Assembly: GCA_944321445.1 (NCBI GenBank)
Contig: CALULJ010000017.1
Coordinates: forward strand, 1 to 44,987
Direction of reading: 5' to 3'
Source of the DNA: an uncultured Collinsella sp.
GTDB lineage: Bacteria > Actinomycetota > Coriobacteriia > Coriobacteriales > Coriobacteriaceae
Length of the DNA: 44,987 nucleotides
The notes under the pieces were generated by a model. That model ran no database searches, had not been told where the DNA came from, and saw only the letters and a program-made list of their open reading frames with translations. Shown here one piece after another: positions 16,824-24,930 of the stretch (positions are counted from its first letter, which is position 1; each line of letters begins with the position of its first letter). Position numbers and translations under genes: made by a program.

Positions 16824-18674
16824 ATGACGGACGATATTCGCTCCGGCAAGTTGGTGCGCAAGCTCATGATCGCGTTCGTGCTGTTTGCGCTTGTGGCTAT
16901 CACCCTTTCCGCCGCGTTCATCTACACCAGCGTGCGCAGCACCTACTTGGGCACGCAGGCGAATCGCCTGGCCCAGCTGGCCGACTATGCGGGCGCTTCC
17001 GCCTCGTCGAACGGCTACGATGCGGGAAACGACCTTCCCGTCTGGCTCGAGATGGACGACATCATCGACCGCGATATCTCCTACGAGGAGTTCGTGGCGT
17101 CCCAGCAACAGGCCATCGACGACTACAACGCGCTGGTCATCCAATATAACGAGGCAGAAGCTGCGGGAGATACCGCCACCACGGCGGCGCTGCTTCCCCA
17201 AATGGAGGAGGCGGGCGCGCTCACCGAGCGCATGGGCATCGCATCCTACTACTACGCGCTCCTCAACATGATGAGTCGCCTCAAGGCTGCCTATGAGATT
17301 TCCGATTTCGTCATGATCGCGCCCGAAGACGATCGCGAGACGGTCGTCTGCGTTGCCGCGGGCATCGCGGGCGAGGAATCCTCGGGAGAGGGCGACGTTC
17401 CGTTCTTGGGCGATACCCTCGAGCGCTCCGAGGCAGATTACCCCGCGCTGTGGCGCGCCTACGACGAGCAGAAGGCGGCGAACGAACTTGAGCTTTCGCC
17501 CGACGGTTCGCGCTACCTCGTGTACGTTCCCGTCTCGTCGGTGCTCGTCGACACCTGGCTCGTCGTGGTCTCCATCCCCTCCGCTGCGCTCGATAGCGCA
17601 GTGATGGCGCAAATGGTGCCCACGCTGAGCGTGACGGTGGCGGTCTACATCGTGTGCCTGGCGGCGTTGCTCGTGTTGTTCCGCAGCCAGCTGGTGCGGC
17701 CCCTCATCGCGCTTTCCGGCTTGGTGAGCGGGTACGCGCACACACACGAGGCGAGCTGTGCCGACGAGATCCGCAGCCATGCGTGGCCCCGTGACGAGGT
17801 GGGCATCTTGGCCGACCGCACCGCCGCGATGATCGATGAGACCGACGCGCACACTCAGCGCCTCGCTGCGCTGACGGCGGAGCGCGAGCGCGTACGCAGC
17901 GAGCTCGCGGTCGCCACGCGCATTCAGGCCTCGGCACTGCCCGAGGTCACGCCGGCCTTCACCGGCGAGGGCGGTTTTGTGCTGTCGGCGTCGATGGAGC
18001 CCGCCAAGGAGGTCGGTGGCGACTTCTACGACTTCTTCATGGTCGATGGCTCGCATGTTGCCGTCGTGGTTGCGGACGTGTCCGACAAGGGGGTTCCCGC
18101 CGCGCTGTTCATGATGCGTGCCAAGGCCATCATCAAGCAGTTGCTCATGGAGGGGTTGGCGCCGGCGGAGGCCATGGCGCGCGCCAACGACGACCTGTGC
18201 CACGACAACGAACAGGGCATGTTCGTGACGGCGTGGATCGGTGTGCTCGATACGCAGGATGGTACGCTGTCCTACGCATGCGGTGGCCACAACCCGCCGC
18301 TCGTGCGCGCGCATGACGGTGCTGTCACGTGGCTTCGCGACCGCTCCGGCCTTATGCTCGGGTCGTTCGAGGGTGTGGGCTACCGCGCCTTCTCGCGTAC
18401 GCTCGAGCTCGATGACATGCTCGTGCTGTATACCGACGGCGTGACCGAGGCCATGGACGAATCCGGTACCTGCATGGGCGAGCCTGCGCTCGAGCAGATT
18501 GTAGCCCAAGCGGCTGATTCACCGGACGACCTCATGGCGTCCGTGCTGGCGGGTGTGCACGCATATGCCGGAAGCGCGCCCCAGGCAGATGACATTACCA
18601 TGCTGTGCCTGCAGCGCACATCGGCGCCGCAGGACGCAGCGAACGATACTGACGAGGATGGGAGCGACCGATGA
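16824..18674 (+). CDS. Membrane sensor with SpoIIE-type PP2C phosphatase domain
   Basis: 616 residues. TM1 lies at about 14-36, an extracytoplasmic sensor region at about 37-260, TM2 at about 265-290, then a HAMP-like and coiled-coil linker and a SpoIIE/RsbU-type phosphatase domain from about 370. Visible metal-site motifs are KEVGGDFYDFF, VVVADVSDKGVPAALFM, YTDGVTEAMD and ADDITML. In partner-switching systems such a phosphatase dephosphorylates a STAS antagonist in response to a signal, here probably extracellular. ATG 16824 follows GGGAGGTG. The stop overlaps the STAS gene (ATGA), so the two are translationally coupled. It is the first gene of an operon that continues into a peptide exporter. 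Confidence 0.92.
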   Translation: MTDDIRSGKLVRKLMIAFVLFALVAITLSAAFIYTSVRSTYLGTQANRLAQLADYAGASASSNGYDAGNDLPVWLEMDDIIDRDISYEEFVASQQQAIDDYNALVIQYNEAEAAGDTATTAALLPQMEEAGALTERMGIASYYYALLNMMSRLKAAYEISDFVMIAPEDDRETVVCVAAGIAGEESSGEGDVPFLGDTLERSEADYPALWRAYDEQKAANELELSPDGSRYLVYVPVSSVLVDTWLVVVSIPSAALDSAVMAQMVPTLSVTVAVYIVCLAALLVLFRSQLVRPLIALSGLVSGYAHTHEASCADEIRSHAWPRDEVGILADRTAAMIDETDAHTQRLAALTAERERVRSELAVATRIQASALPEVTPAFTGEGGFVLSASMEPAKEVGGDFYDFFMVDGSHVAVVVADVSDKGVPAALFMMRAKAIIKQLLMEGLAPAEAMARANDDLCHDNEQGMFVTAWIGVLDTQDGTLSYACGGHNPPLVRAHDGAVTWLRDRSGLMLGSFEGVGYRAFSRTLELDDMLVLYTDGVTEAMDESGTCMGEPALEQIVAQAADSPDDLMASVLAGVHAYAGSAPQADDITMLCLQRTSAPQDAANDTDEDGSDR

Positions 18675-18979
18675 GCGACCTGTTGACCATTGAAACCCAT
18701 GACGGACAGCCCGGGGTGCTGAAACTTTCCGGGCGCCTGAACACCTCGACTGCATCGGAGTTTGAGCGTGCCCTCACGCAGACGCTCGAGCAAACGGGCG
18801 ATATCGAGCTCGACTGCTCGGCTCTTGAGTATCTTTCGTCAGCGGGCCTGCGCGTGCTGGTGGGCGCCCATAAGCGCGCCGTTGCGGCAGGCGGTGGCGT
18901 GAAGCTGGTGTCGTGTACGCCCGACGTACGCGAGGTGTTCGAGATCACCGGGCTCATCGACATCTTCGAGGTGAGCTGA
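18671..18979 (+). CDS. STAS-domain anti-sigma factor antagonist (SpoIIAA/RsbV-like)
   Basis: 102 residues, a complete single STAS domain. The conserved phosphorylation loop reads DCSALEYLSSAGLRVL, and S57, just before AG, is the expected phospho-acceptor. By family rules the unphosphorylated form binds the RsbW-like kinase encoded next and frees its sigma-factor partner. The kinase phosphorylates S57 and the SpoIIE-type phosphatase upstream removes the phosphate. It overlaps the upstream gene by 4 bp and sits 2 bp before the kinase gene. No sigma-factor gene lies in the window. Confidence 0.93.
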   Translation: MSDLLTIETHDGQPGVLKLSGRLNTSTASEFERALTQTLEQTGDIELDCSALEYLSSAGLRVLVGAHKRAVAAGGGVKLVSCTPDVREVFEITGLIDIFEVS

Positions 18980-18981
18980 TC

Positions 18982-19563
18982 ATGGGCGTCAGCGTGTACG
19001 AGCTTCACCTTCCCGCTCGCTTGGATGCCGAGCCCACTGCGCAGGAACTGCTCTCCCAGGCGCTCGAGGCCGCATCGGTGCCCCCGCGTGTGCGCAAAGA
19101 GCTGTCGCTTATGCTCGAGGAGCTCTTGGTGAACGTTGCCCGCTACGCGTACCCGACCGATGCGGAGGGTCCGTTCGTCGACGTCCGCATCCGTATCGAC
19201 AAAGATGAAGGCATCGCCGAGGTCGCCCTGACCGATGCGGGAATTCCATTCGACCCGTTCGAAGGCCCGCTGCCGGAGCGTCCCACCCGTGTGGAGGATG
19301 CAAAGATCGGCGGACTGGGTATCGTATTAGTGAGGAAGCTGTCCGATGGCTACGACTACCGAAGGGAGGATGCCATGAACAAGACCCGTTTCTTCAAGCT
19401 GTGGGGCGCCGACCGCACCGACCGAGCAGATCGTGCGACCGAGGACGCCAAGGCACCCAAGGGCGCGGAGCTTGCTGCGCGACTGGACGATAAGGACCTG
19501 GACGCCGTCGTGGGCGGCATTGCCGCTTACGTGCCCAGCCGTCCGAATCCTGGCGTTCGGTAG
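18982..19563 (+). CDS. RsbW-like anti-sigma kinase with C-terminal double-glycine leader-like tail
   Basis: 193 residues. Residues 1 to about 141 are an HATPase_c anti-sigma kinase: N-box EELLVNVARYAY (E47, N51), G1 box DAGIPF (D85), G2 box GGLGIVLVRKL from 110, and the last strand through FFKLW. A charged linker (142-160) follows, then residues 161-179, in which LDDKDLDAVVGG fits the double-glycine export leader at every key position: L at -12, acid at -8, L at -7, V at -4, GG at -2/-1. Fourteen residues remain after the GG (IAAYVPSRPNPGVR). Ordinary RsbW proteins end at about residue 141. The next genes encode a C39 peptidase exporter that cleaves such leaders, so the tail is probably a substrate (inference). 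GAGGTGAG precedes the ATG. A strong internal start lies at codon 132. Confidence 0.9.
   Translation: MGVSVYELHLPARLDAEPTAQELLSQALEAASVPPRVRKELSLMLEELLVNVARYAYPTDAEGPFVDVRIRIDKDEGIAEVALTDAGIPFDPFEGPLPERPTRVEDAKIGGLGIVLVRKLSDGYDYRREDAMNKTRFFKLWGADRTDRADRATEDAKAPKGAELAARLDDKDLDAVVGGIAAYVPSRPNPGVR
19375..19563 (+). other. Candidate internal start giving a 62-residue GG-leader precursor
   Basis: Within the anti-sigma kinase gene, AAGGGAGGA (19362-19370) stands 5 nt before an in-frame ATG (19375). This is among the best ribosome sites in the operon. Translation from it would yield 62 residues with GG at 47-48 and a 14-residue putative core. That is the size and layout of a bacteriocin-type precursor, with a 48-residue leader. 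The same bases encode the last beta-strand of the ATPase domain, so the site may simply be chance codon usage (CGA AGG GAG GAT). Confidence 0.4.
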
Positions 19564-19663
19564 GTGGTCTCGCCCGCACGCTTCGGTCCGGTTTGCCGGT
19601 TTCGCGGAATGCGGCGCGGCCCTGCAATAAAGGTGAACAGTCGTATTCCGTTTGAGGTGTGGC

Positions 19664-20131
19664 ATGGCCGGACCGTTTAGAGAAAAAAGCCTCGAGCACA
19701 TGAGCTCCCCGGACCGCTTGGACGATTACATCCAGGTTTCGAGTCCGGGGTCATGGCTCGTGCTCATCGTTATCGCACTGCTGCTCGGAGCCGCCCTCGT
19801 GTGGGGCGCGTTCGGGCGCATCGACGATACGCGCGACGCCCTCATCATCGTAGGGCGCAGCGGTGCGACCTGCTATGTCGATAACGAACTGGGTTCGGGC
19901 ATCTCGCGCGGCGACGCTGTGGTGGTCGATGGCGTCGAGGGCACCATAAGCTCGGTGGGCGATAGTGCTGTTCCGGCGAGCTCTGTGGAGGAGGCTGCGA
20001 GCTACGCCGCGCCGCAAAGCGGTTGGTACACCGTAGGCGTTGCGCTTATCGACCTTGAGCCGGGCGTGTACGAGGGGACGGTCACCGTGGAGTCCTACGA
20101 ACCGTTCCAGCTGCTACTGGGGGCCGCATGA
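19664..20131 (+). CDS. Very short HlyD/NHLM-type secretion adaptor
   Basis: 155 residues. The N-terminus (FREKSLEHMSSPDRLDDY, then a membrane helix at about 30-50 ending WGAFGRI) matches the start of NHLM bacteriocin-system secretion proteins (HlyD family). The C-terminal part resembles the family's beta-domain ending (GVYEGTVTVESYEPFQLLL). The long coiled-coil hairpin and lipoyl halves that make normal adaptors about 300-420 residues long are missing. It may be a minimal adaptor that guides peptide through the thick wall, or an assembly subunit of the transporter. ATG 19664 follows GAGGTG. The stop overlaps the next gene (ATGA). A 100-bp gap separates it from the kinase gene and contains no clear terminator. 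Confidence 0.75.
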   Translation: MAGPFREKSLEHMSSPDRLDDYIQVSSPGSWLVLIVIALLLGAALVWGAFGRIDDTRDALIIVGRSGATCYVDNELGSGISRGDAVVVDGVEGTISSVGDSAVPASSVEEAASYAAPQSGWYTVGVALIDLEPGVYEGTVTVESYEPFQLLLGAA

Positions 20132-22326
20132 GGTCCGCTGCACGCACGAGGGGCGTGACGGAACCGGGGCAGATGGCGCACCACGTACCGCAGATCATGC
20201 AGATGGAGGCACTCGAATGCGGTGCCGCCTGCCTGGCCATGATTTCGGCATACTATGGAAAATGGCTGCCGCTCGAGCAGGTGCGTCGCGACTGCGGCGT
20301 CTCGCGCGACGGCCAAAGCGCCCTGAACATCGTCAAGGCTGCCCGCAGCTACGGGTTCGACGCCAAGGGCTACCGCTTTGAGGTCGAAAGCCTTGTCGAG
20401 CAGGGGCAGTTTCCCTGCATCGTTCACTGGGGTTTCAACCATTTCGTGGTCGTGCGCGGGTTCGCGCACGACAAAGCCTATATCAATGACCCCGGCCGTG
20501 GCGAGGTCAAGCTGCCCATGGAGGAGTTTGACCGGGAGTTCACGGGTGTCGTTTTGACCATGACTCCCACGGAGGAGTTCGAGCCGTCCGGCGAGCCCGC
20601 GAAGGTCACCACCTTCGCGCTCGAGCGCCTGCGCGGCACCTCTGCTGCCATCGTCTTCGTTATGCTCACCTGTGCCATCACCTCGTTGCTCGCCATGGTG
20701 AACCCTGCATTCTCGCAGGTGTTCACCGACCGGTTGCTCACGGGTCAAAGTACCGAGTGGGCCGTTCCTTTCATGGTGCTGCTCGGTGCGGTATGTGCCA
20801 TCCAGGTCATCGTCTCGGCGCTCAACGCCGTGTACCTGTTGCGCCTTGAAGGCAAGATGGCCGTGTCGTCCAATTCGAGCTTTATCTGGCATGTGCTGCG
20901 ACTCCCCATGGAGTTTTTCTCTCAGCGCATGGCAGCCGATATCACCGCGCGCGCCTCCACAAATGCCTCCATTGCGCAGACGCTCGTGGGGGCTTTGGGG
21001 CCGCTTGCCATCAACGGCATCATGCTCGTGGTGTATCTGGTGATTATGGTGACCTATTCGCCCCTGCTTGCGTCGATCGGCATCGTGTCGGTCTTGCTGA
21101 ACATCGGCGTCGCCTATCTCATTTCCAGCCGTCGCATCAATATCGCCCGTGTGCAGATGCGCGACGAGGCGAACCTCGCCTCCACCACCGTGGCAGGCAT
21201 CTCTATGATCGAGACGCTCAAGGCTTCGGGCGTGGAGACCGGGTTCTTCCGTCGTTGGGCGGGATACCAGGCGAACGCCAACGCCCAGCGCGTCCGGTAT
21301 GCAAAGATCGACGAGACGTTGGGCCTCATCCCCGAACTCGTGACGACTGCCGCGAACGTCGCTGTGCTCGTATGCGGCGTATGGCTCATCATGACCAGCG
21401 ATTTCACGGTCGGTATGCTGTTGGCGTTCCAGGGGTTCGCCGCGCAGTTCGCCGCACCCGTCCAGTCGCTCATCAGCAGCATGCAGCAGTTCCAAGAGAT
21501 GCGCACCGAGATGGAGCGCATCAAGGACGTCATGGATTACGACATCGACCCGCTGTGCGCCGACGATGGCGTTGCGGAAGAGGACCGCGACGGAGATCTC
21601 GAGAAGCTTGCCGGCCGCGTGACGCTCGATCATGTTACCTTCGGCTATTCGCCGCTCGCGGCTCCTCTGCTTACGGATTTCTGCCTGGACGTGAAGCCCG
21701 GCGGAAGCGTGGCGCTTGTGGGCGCGTCCGGCTGCGGCAAGTCCACGCTCGCCAAGCTCATCAGCGGCCTGTACCGCCCGTGGTCCGGCGAGGTGCGTCT
21801 CGATGGAAAGCCGTTGGAACAGGTGCCGCGCGATGTGCGCTGCGCCTCGCTTGCGGTGATCGACCAAGACATCACGCTGTTCAACGACACCATTTCCAAC
21901 AACATCCGCCTGTGGGACGAGTCCATTAAGGACTACGAGGTCGTGCTCGCTGCGCGCGATGCCGGCGTGCACGATGTGGTCATGCAGCGCGAGGGCGGCT
22001 ACGACGGCAAGCTTGCCGAAGGGGGCCGCGATTTGTCCGGCGGGCAGCGTCAGCGCCTCGAAATCGCCCGCGCCCTGGCGGCCGATCCGGTGATTCTCAT
22101 CTTGGATGAGGCGACGAGTGCGCTCGATGCCCAAACCGAGGATGAGGTCATGGAAGCCATTCGCCGTCGCGGTATCACCCTGGTGGTCATCGCGCACCGT
22201 CTGTCTGCCGTGCGCGATTGCGACGAGATCATCGTGCTCGATCGCGGCCAAGTGGTGGAACGCGGAACGCATGACGAACTCATGGCTGCAAGCGGCGCCT
22301 ACACGCGCCTGGTGACGGCGGAGTAG
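20128..22326 (+). CDS. NHLM-type peptidase/ABC transporter (C39 peptidase, permease, ATPase)
   Basis: 732 residues, a peptidase-containing ABC exporter. The C39 peptidase domain (about 18-150) has QMEALECGAACLAM with catalytic C31, H105 in HWGFNHF and D121 in INDPGRG. It cleaves leaders after Gly-Gly. About six membrane helices lie between 170 and 450. The ATPase domain shows Walker A GASGCGKST (532-540), signature LSGGQ (636-640) and Walker B LILDEATSALD. All active-site residues are intact. By family it removes a double-glycine leader and exports the remaining peptide. The only leader-like sequence I find nearby is the tail of the anti-sigma kinase two genes upstream. The start overlaps the adaptor gene by 4 bp, and 9 bp separate it from the second transporter. 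Confidence 0.95.
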   Translation: MRSAARTRGVTEPGQMAHHVPQIMQMEALECGAACLAMISAYYGKWLPLEQVRRDCGVSRDGQSALNIVKAARSYGFDAKGYRFEVESLVEQGQFPCIVHWGFNHFVVVRGFAHDKAYINDPGRGEVKLPMEEFDREFTGVVLTMTPTEEFEPSGEPAKVTTFALERLRGTSAAIVFVMLTCAITSLLAMVNPAFSQVFTDRLLTGQSTEWAVPFMVLLGAVCAIQVIVSALNAVYLLRLEGKMAVSSNSSFIWHVLRLPMEFFSQRMAADITARASTNASIAQTLVGALGPLAINGIMLVVYLVIMVTYSPLLASIGIVSVLLNIGVAYLISSRRINIARVQMRDEANLASTTVAGISMIETLKASGVETGFFRRWAGYQANANAQRVRYAKIDETLGLIPELVTTAANVAVLVCGVWLIMTSDFTVGMLLAFQGFAAQFAAPVQSLISSMQQFQEMRTEMERIKDVMDYDIDPLCADDGVAEEDRDGDLEKLAGRVTLDHVTFGYSPLAAPLLTDFCLDVKPGGSVALVGASGCGKSTLAKLISGLYRPWSGEVRLDGKPLEQVPRDVRCASLAVIDQDITLFNDTISNNIRLWDESIKDYEVVLAARDAGVHDVVMQREGGYDGKLAEGGRDLSGGQRQRLEIARALAADPVILILDEATSALDAQTEDEVMEAIRRRGITLVVIAHRLSAVRDCDEIIVLDRGQVVERGTHDELMAASGAYTRLVTAE

Positions 22327-22335
22327 GGGGTATCC

Positions 22336-24501
22336 GTGGGTTGGTTTGAAAGCCAGGTGGAGGAGCGCCGTCGCTCGGACGACGAACGTCTCGAGGCCGC
22401 CCTGCGCAGGCTCTCCGATTCGGTGACCGGCGGGCATACCGCCGACGCCGGCTCCAAGGTCGCCCAAGCGACCGGCGCGCTCGATATCGTGCTCGCCTAT
22501 TACGGCGTGGAGGGCAGCGATGCCTCGCGCGGCGTGAAGGACATGAATGAGCTCATCGACGCGCGTCTGCGCTCGACGGGCATTATGTATCGTCCGGTCA
22601 GTTTGGATCACGAGTGGTACCACGACGCCATGGGCGCCATGCTCGGCTTTGCCGACGATGGTCTGCCCGTCGCGCTTGTTCCTCAGGGGAGGGGCGGGTA
22701 TCGCTTCTATGACGGCATGGGCGCCGTCACGGTCAATGCGCGCACGGCAAAGCGCCTGGCGCGCGAGGCGTACTGCTTCTATCGCCCGCTGCCGCAAAAG
22801 GAGCTTGGTGTCATCGACATCCTGCTGTTCATGGCGCGCTCGCTCGATCGCAGCGATTATCTCGCCGTGCTGTTGTCGACGCTGGCCGCGACGCTGCTCG
22901 GCTTGGTTGCGCCTATGGTCAACCAGGTCGTGTTCGGCCCGGTGGTCGAGGTCGCAGACGCCAGCATTATCGGCCCGGTTGCGGCCCTGCTGGTCGGCGT
23001 GTTGTTCGCCCAGGTGATCGTGGGCGCCATTAAGCACATGGTGCTGGTGCGCATATCCACCAAGCTCGACGTGCCGCTCGAGGCGGCGGTCATGATGCGC
23101 GTGCTGTCGCTGCCCGCGTCATTCTTCTCCTCGTGGCAGTCGGGCGATTTGGCGACGCGCGTGAACGTGGTGGGCGACATCGCGCGCCAGCTGCAGGACA
23201 TCTTGCTCACGGCGGTGCTCAACTCGGCGTTCTCGCTTGTCTACATCGCGCAGATCTCGAACATCGCCCCTTCGCTCGCGATGCCTGCTTTGTTGGTGAC
23301 CGCGGCGACCACTGCGGTTACGATCATCGTCGCCCTGGCGCAGGTCCGCGTCGTTCGCAAGCGCCTCGATCTTGCCATGCAACTCAACGGTTGGCAGCTT
23401 GCGCTCATCTCGGGCGTGCAGAAGATCCGCCTTGCCGGTGCCGAGAAGCGAGCGTTCTCCACGTGGGCGGATATCTACCAGCGCGAAGCCCGTCTCACGT
23501 ATAACGGTCCGTGGATCGTCCGTCTCGCCTCGACCATCCAAACGCTCGTTTCGCTGGGTGGCACCATGCTCATCTACGGCGCTGCCCTGGCCGGTGGTGT
23601 CACCGTGGCGCAATACATGGCGTTCTCGTCTGCCTACGGTTCGGTGTCTGCCGCATTTGCCGCCCTCGCGGGCGCCGCGGTGCAGATCGCCAACATCCGA
23701 CCCTACCTGAACTTGGCGGAGCCCCTGCTCAAAACGGTTCCGGAGGTCTCGGAGCACAAGCGCCCCGTCGAGCGTCTGTCTGGAGGCTTCGAGCTCAACA
23801 ACGTGACCTTCTCGTATCGCGAGGGGCAGCCGGCTGTGCTTTCCAACCTCACGCTCAAGGTGCGCCCCGGCGAATACGTCGCCGTGGTGGGCAAGACCGG
23901 CTGCGGCAAGTCGACGCTTATGCGCCTGTTGCTGGGCTTCGAGCATCCGCAGCGCGGTGCGGTCTACTACGACGGGCACGACCTGGCAAGTGTGGACGCC
24001 GGCAGCATCCGCAAGCGCATCGGCGTGGTGCTGCAAGATGGCAAGCTCTTTCTGGGAAGCATCTACGACAACATCGCTATCTCGGCTCCCGGCCTCACGC
24101 AGGAAGAGGCATGGGAGGCCGCCGAGCTCGCCGGTATCGCCGACGATATCCGCGCCATGCCCATGGGCATGCACACCATGCTCACCGAGGGCAGCGGCGG
24201 TGTTTCCGGTGGTCAGCGCCAACGCATCATGATTGCCCGCGCCATCGCCTCGAAGCCGAAGATTCTCATGTTCGATGAGGCCACGAGCGCGCTCGACAAC
24301 GTGACGCAGCGCATCGTGTCCGATTCGCTCGACACGCTCAAGTGTACGCGTCTGGTGATCGCGCACCGCCTGTCCACCATCCGCAACTGCCATCGCATCG
24401 TGGTGCTCGATGGAGGGCGCATCGTGGAGGACGGCACCTACGAGGAACTCATGGCCAACAACGGCCTGTTCGCGTCGCTCGTGGCGCGCCAGCAGGTGTA
24501 G
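22336..24501 (+). CDS. NHLM-type ABC transporter without peptidase (permease/ATPase)
   Basis: 721 residues. An N-terminal domain of about 150 residues without peptidase motifs is followed by six membrane helices (about 165-470). The ATPase domain has GKTGCGKST as Walker A, VSGGQRQR as signature, LMFDEATSALD as Walker B and AHRLST as H-loop. NHLM (nitrile hydratase leader microcin) systems typically pair such a subunit with a peptidase-bearing one, probably as a heterodimer. The start is GTG 22336, 9 bp after the previous stop and behind a GGGGGT site. It is the last gene of the operon; a strong terminator follows at 24551. Confidence 0.93.
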   Translation: MGWFESQVEERRRSDDERLEAALRRLSDSVTGGHTADAGSKVAQATGALDIVLAYYGVEGSDASRGVKDMNELIDARLRSTGIMYRPVSLDHEWYHDAMGAMLGFADDGLPVALVPQGRGGYRFYDGMGAVTVNARTAKRLAREAYCFYRPLPQKELGVIDILLFMARSLDRSDYLAVLLSTLAATLLGLVAPMVNQVVFGPVVEVADASIIGPVAALLVGVLFAQVIVGAIKHMVLVRISTKLDVPLEAAVMMRVLSLPASFFSSWQSGDLATRVNVVGDIARQLQDILLTAVLNSAFSLVYIAQISNIAPSLAMPALLVTAATTAVTIIVALAQVRVVRKRLDLAMQLNGWQLALISGVQKIRLAGAEKRAFSTWADIYQREARLTYNGPWIVRLASTIQTLVSLGGTMLIYGAALAGGVTVAQYMAFSSAYGSVSAAFAALAGAAVQIANIRPYLNLAEPLLKTVPEVSEHKRPVERLSGGFELNNVTFSYREGQPAVLSNLTLKVRPGEYVAVVGKTGCGKSTLMRLLLGFEHPQRGAVYYDGHDLASVDAGSIRKRIGVVLQDGKLFLGSIYDNIAISAPGLTQEEAWEAAELAGIADDIRAMPMGMHTMLTEGSGGVSGGQRQRIMIARAIASKPKILMFDEATSALDNVTQRIVSDSLDTLKCTRLVIAHRLSTIRNCHRIVVLDGGRIVEDGTYEELMANNGLFASLVARQQV

Positions 24502-24550
24502 GGGCGTGCCTGGGTAACGGGGACATGGGCGAGTACTATGCACAAAGAAG

Positions 24551-24592
24551 AAGCCGCCCGCATCCGGAGCGTTCCGAATGCGGGCGGCTTTT
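24551..24592 (+). terminator. Rho-independent terminator of the exporter operon
   Basis: AAGCCGCCCGCAT (24551-24563) pairs perfectly with 24578-24590 across a 14-nt loop, ending in TTTT (24589-24592). The left flank is A/G-rich, so weak leftward function is possible too. Confidence 0.88.
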
Positions 24593-24633
24593 CGCTGACA
24601 GTTTGGTAGGGATCCAAAAGGGCCCAGTGCGAA

Positions 24634-24818
24634 CTACTTGCGCGGATCGGTGCAAGCGACGTTAGCGCCGAAGCCGGCCTTCAAGCTGTCGGCAGAGCCC
24701 TTCAGGCTGTCACCAAAGTCGGCGGCAACGGGGTCCGAATCGGCGATAACACCCTTGACTCCCGTGACGACCTCGATGCGCTTGCCGCCGCTCGCGCCTC
24801 CCGCCCGAACGGTTTCGA
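24634..24818 (-). pseudogene. C-terminal remnant of an unrecognised protein gene
   Basis: In the minus strand an open frame ends at 24634. It encodes GGKRIEVVTGVKGVIADS, then DPVAADFGDSLKGSADSLK, then AGFGANVACTDPRK, with GC-rich third codon positions typical of real genes here. Going upstream, the reading runs into the 48-bp inverted repeat at 24819-24866, and no start codon with a ribosome site is visible. I read it as the tail of a gene whose front was lost, possibly when the inverted repeat was inserted. The family is not recognised. It lies in the 429-bp region between the exporter terminator and the amylase gene. Confidence 0.4.
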
Positions 24819-24866
24819 CATCCGTGCGATTTGCTCCTATTTTTACCGGAGCAAATCGCACGGATG
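24819..24866. repeat. Inverted repeat, 19-bp perfect arms, 10-bp loop
   Basis: CATCCGTGCGATTTGCTCC (24819-24837) and its exact reverse complement (24848-24866) flank TATTTTTACC. No T-tract follows either arm, so it is not a typical terminator, although it is placed 65 bp after the amylase stop. It abuts the gene remnant at 24634-24818. Confidence 0.85.
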
Positions 24867-24930
24867 CTCGAAAGGTTTTCGGGCGCAACCCTTCTTGCGG
24901 AGTTCGCGCCGGAAGGCCCTGGTGTGGCGG

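Noticed and set aside
22400-22450. GG motif (SDSVTGG) near the start of the second ABC transporter as another export leader
   Set aside because: Positions -7 and -12 do not carry the required hydrophobic residues, and it lies inside a 721-residue transporter.
20095-23037. 980-codon open frame opposite the two ABC transporters
   Set aside because: Antisense shadow in GC-rich coding sequence; composition is His/Arg/Asp-rich with no family resemblance.
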